DNA of 64,000 bases from Actinosynnema pretiosum (GTDB taxonomy: Bacteria; Actinomycetota; Actinomycetes; Mycobacteriales; Pseudonocardiaceae): NCBI RefSeq assembly GCF_024171695.1, contig NZ_JAMTCF010000009.1:1-64000 (forward strand). Direction: 5' to 3'. Both the position numbers and the translations under genes were made by a program. Positions 63,820-64,000 of this stretch are shown here, piece after piece (the stretch's first letter is position 1; each line of letters begins with the position of its first letter). The notes below the pieces were generated by a model. It ran no database searches, had not been told where the DNA came from, and was given only the letters and a program-made list of their open reading frames with translations.

Positions 63820-64000
63820 TCACGCGGGCGGTGTCCACTGGAATGCCGAGAGCGGTGTCGCGGTCAGCTCCAGCGCGGTGACGCCCGTTGTCGGGGTGGG
63901 CCCCGCTGACCAGCGCACCACCGCCGAGATCCCGACCCGCTCGACGCCGGACCACCCGTCGGGCGTCATCGCGGCGGCGGCGTCGAGGAGCGCCGACGTG
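63820..64000 (-). CDS. C-terminal end of an unidentified protein (cut by window edge)
   Basis: On the minus strand an open frame enters from the window end and stops at a TGA at 63822-63820. The last 60 residues read DAAAAMTPDGWSGVERVGI, then AVVRWSAGPTPTTG, ALELTATPLSAFQW and TPPA. Third codon positions are almost all G or C, unlike the other frames here, which supports coding. Strand-rich with conserved-looking Trp residues; no family recognised. It lies upstream of the FtsK-like operon in the same direction with a 150-bp gap that holds the operon promoter. Confidence 0.6.
   Translation of the reverse strand, partial: TSALLDAAAAMTPDGWSGVERVGISAVVRWSAGPTPTTGVTALELTATPLSAFQWTPPA

Noticed and set aside
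63755..63955. 66-residue Arg/His-rich frame at the window end
   Set aside because: The overlapping minus-strand frame ending at 63820 has far better third-position GC and enters from the window edge as a natural gene end.

Overview
The window is about 64 kb of very high-GC DNA with strongly GC-biased third codon positions, many GTG starts, many 4-bp ATGA/GTGA gene overlaps and numerous apparently leaderless promoters (a -10 hexamer 6-8 nt before the start codon). Gene content (SepH, DUF2530, DUF2537, EspC/WXG-type type VII secretion proteins, YbaB-like protein, IdeR/DmdR-type iron box) points to a chromosomal segment of a filamentous actinomycete, most likely of the Pseudonocardiaceae (Actinosynnema/Saccharothrix-like). 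This is inference from gene content; no rRNA or tRNA gene is visible.

Layout. 1-500: 3' end of an IS5-type transposase abutting a truncated copy of a ~305-bp structured repeat. 680-13793: DUF2530 protein, AzgA-type purine permease, MarR regulator, two tandem MFS exporters, an iron-box sequence, superoxide dismutase, ABC-F ATPase, GCS2-type ligase, SpoU rRNA methylase, DUF2537 membrane protein and an S9 peptidase, then the second copy of the repeat. 14199-18037: MFS exporter, compact PL8 polysaccharide lyase, pdxH. 18094-23370: urease cluster ureABCFG and ureD on the minus strand, interrupted by an oppositely oriented secreted DUF4232 gene. 23601-30715: a second citrate synthase, an ABC-2 transporter with its own two-component system, serC and sepH. 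The combination SpoU, DUF2537, MarR, DUF2530, sepH, serC and two citrate synthases recalls the Rv0879c-Rv0896 neighbourhood of Mycobacterium tuberculosis.

30716-31460 is a repeat island (47-bp tandem repeats plus the third, inverted copy of the structured repeat). 31460-48387: small membrane proteins, a heterodimeric ABC exporter, a TIM-barrel hydrolase-like gene divergent from a TetR gene, amino-acid permease, aldose epimerase, amidohydrolase, acyl-CoA dehydrogenase divergent from a second TetR gene, PfkB sugar kinase, main citrate synthase gltA and a photolyase. 48456-52919: NarL-type two-component system, NatAB-like ABC transporter and an XRE regulator.

53103-64000 is the accessory region with most unexplained signal: a YbaB / EspC-like / Gly-rich WXG-domain operon with a strong terminator; about 1 kb of non-coding DNA holding hexanucleotide repeats and an array of ten copies of a 17-bp palindrome (TTGAACGGWCCGTTCAA type) including a perfect 91-bp inverted repeat; an amidohydrolase, an oxidoreductase and a GNAT acetyltransferase; and a tightly coupled minus-strand operon (63670 to 59805) encoding two small helical proteins, a soluble 932-residue FtsK/EccC-like ATPase in which only the middle of three modules keeps an intact P-loop, and a Gly/Ser/Pro-rich protein. 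That operon, the palindrome array and the covarying ~305-bp repeat are the best candidates for something undescribed.
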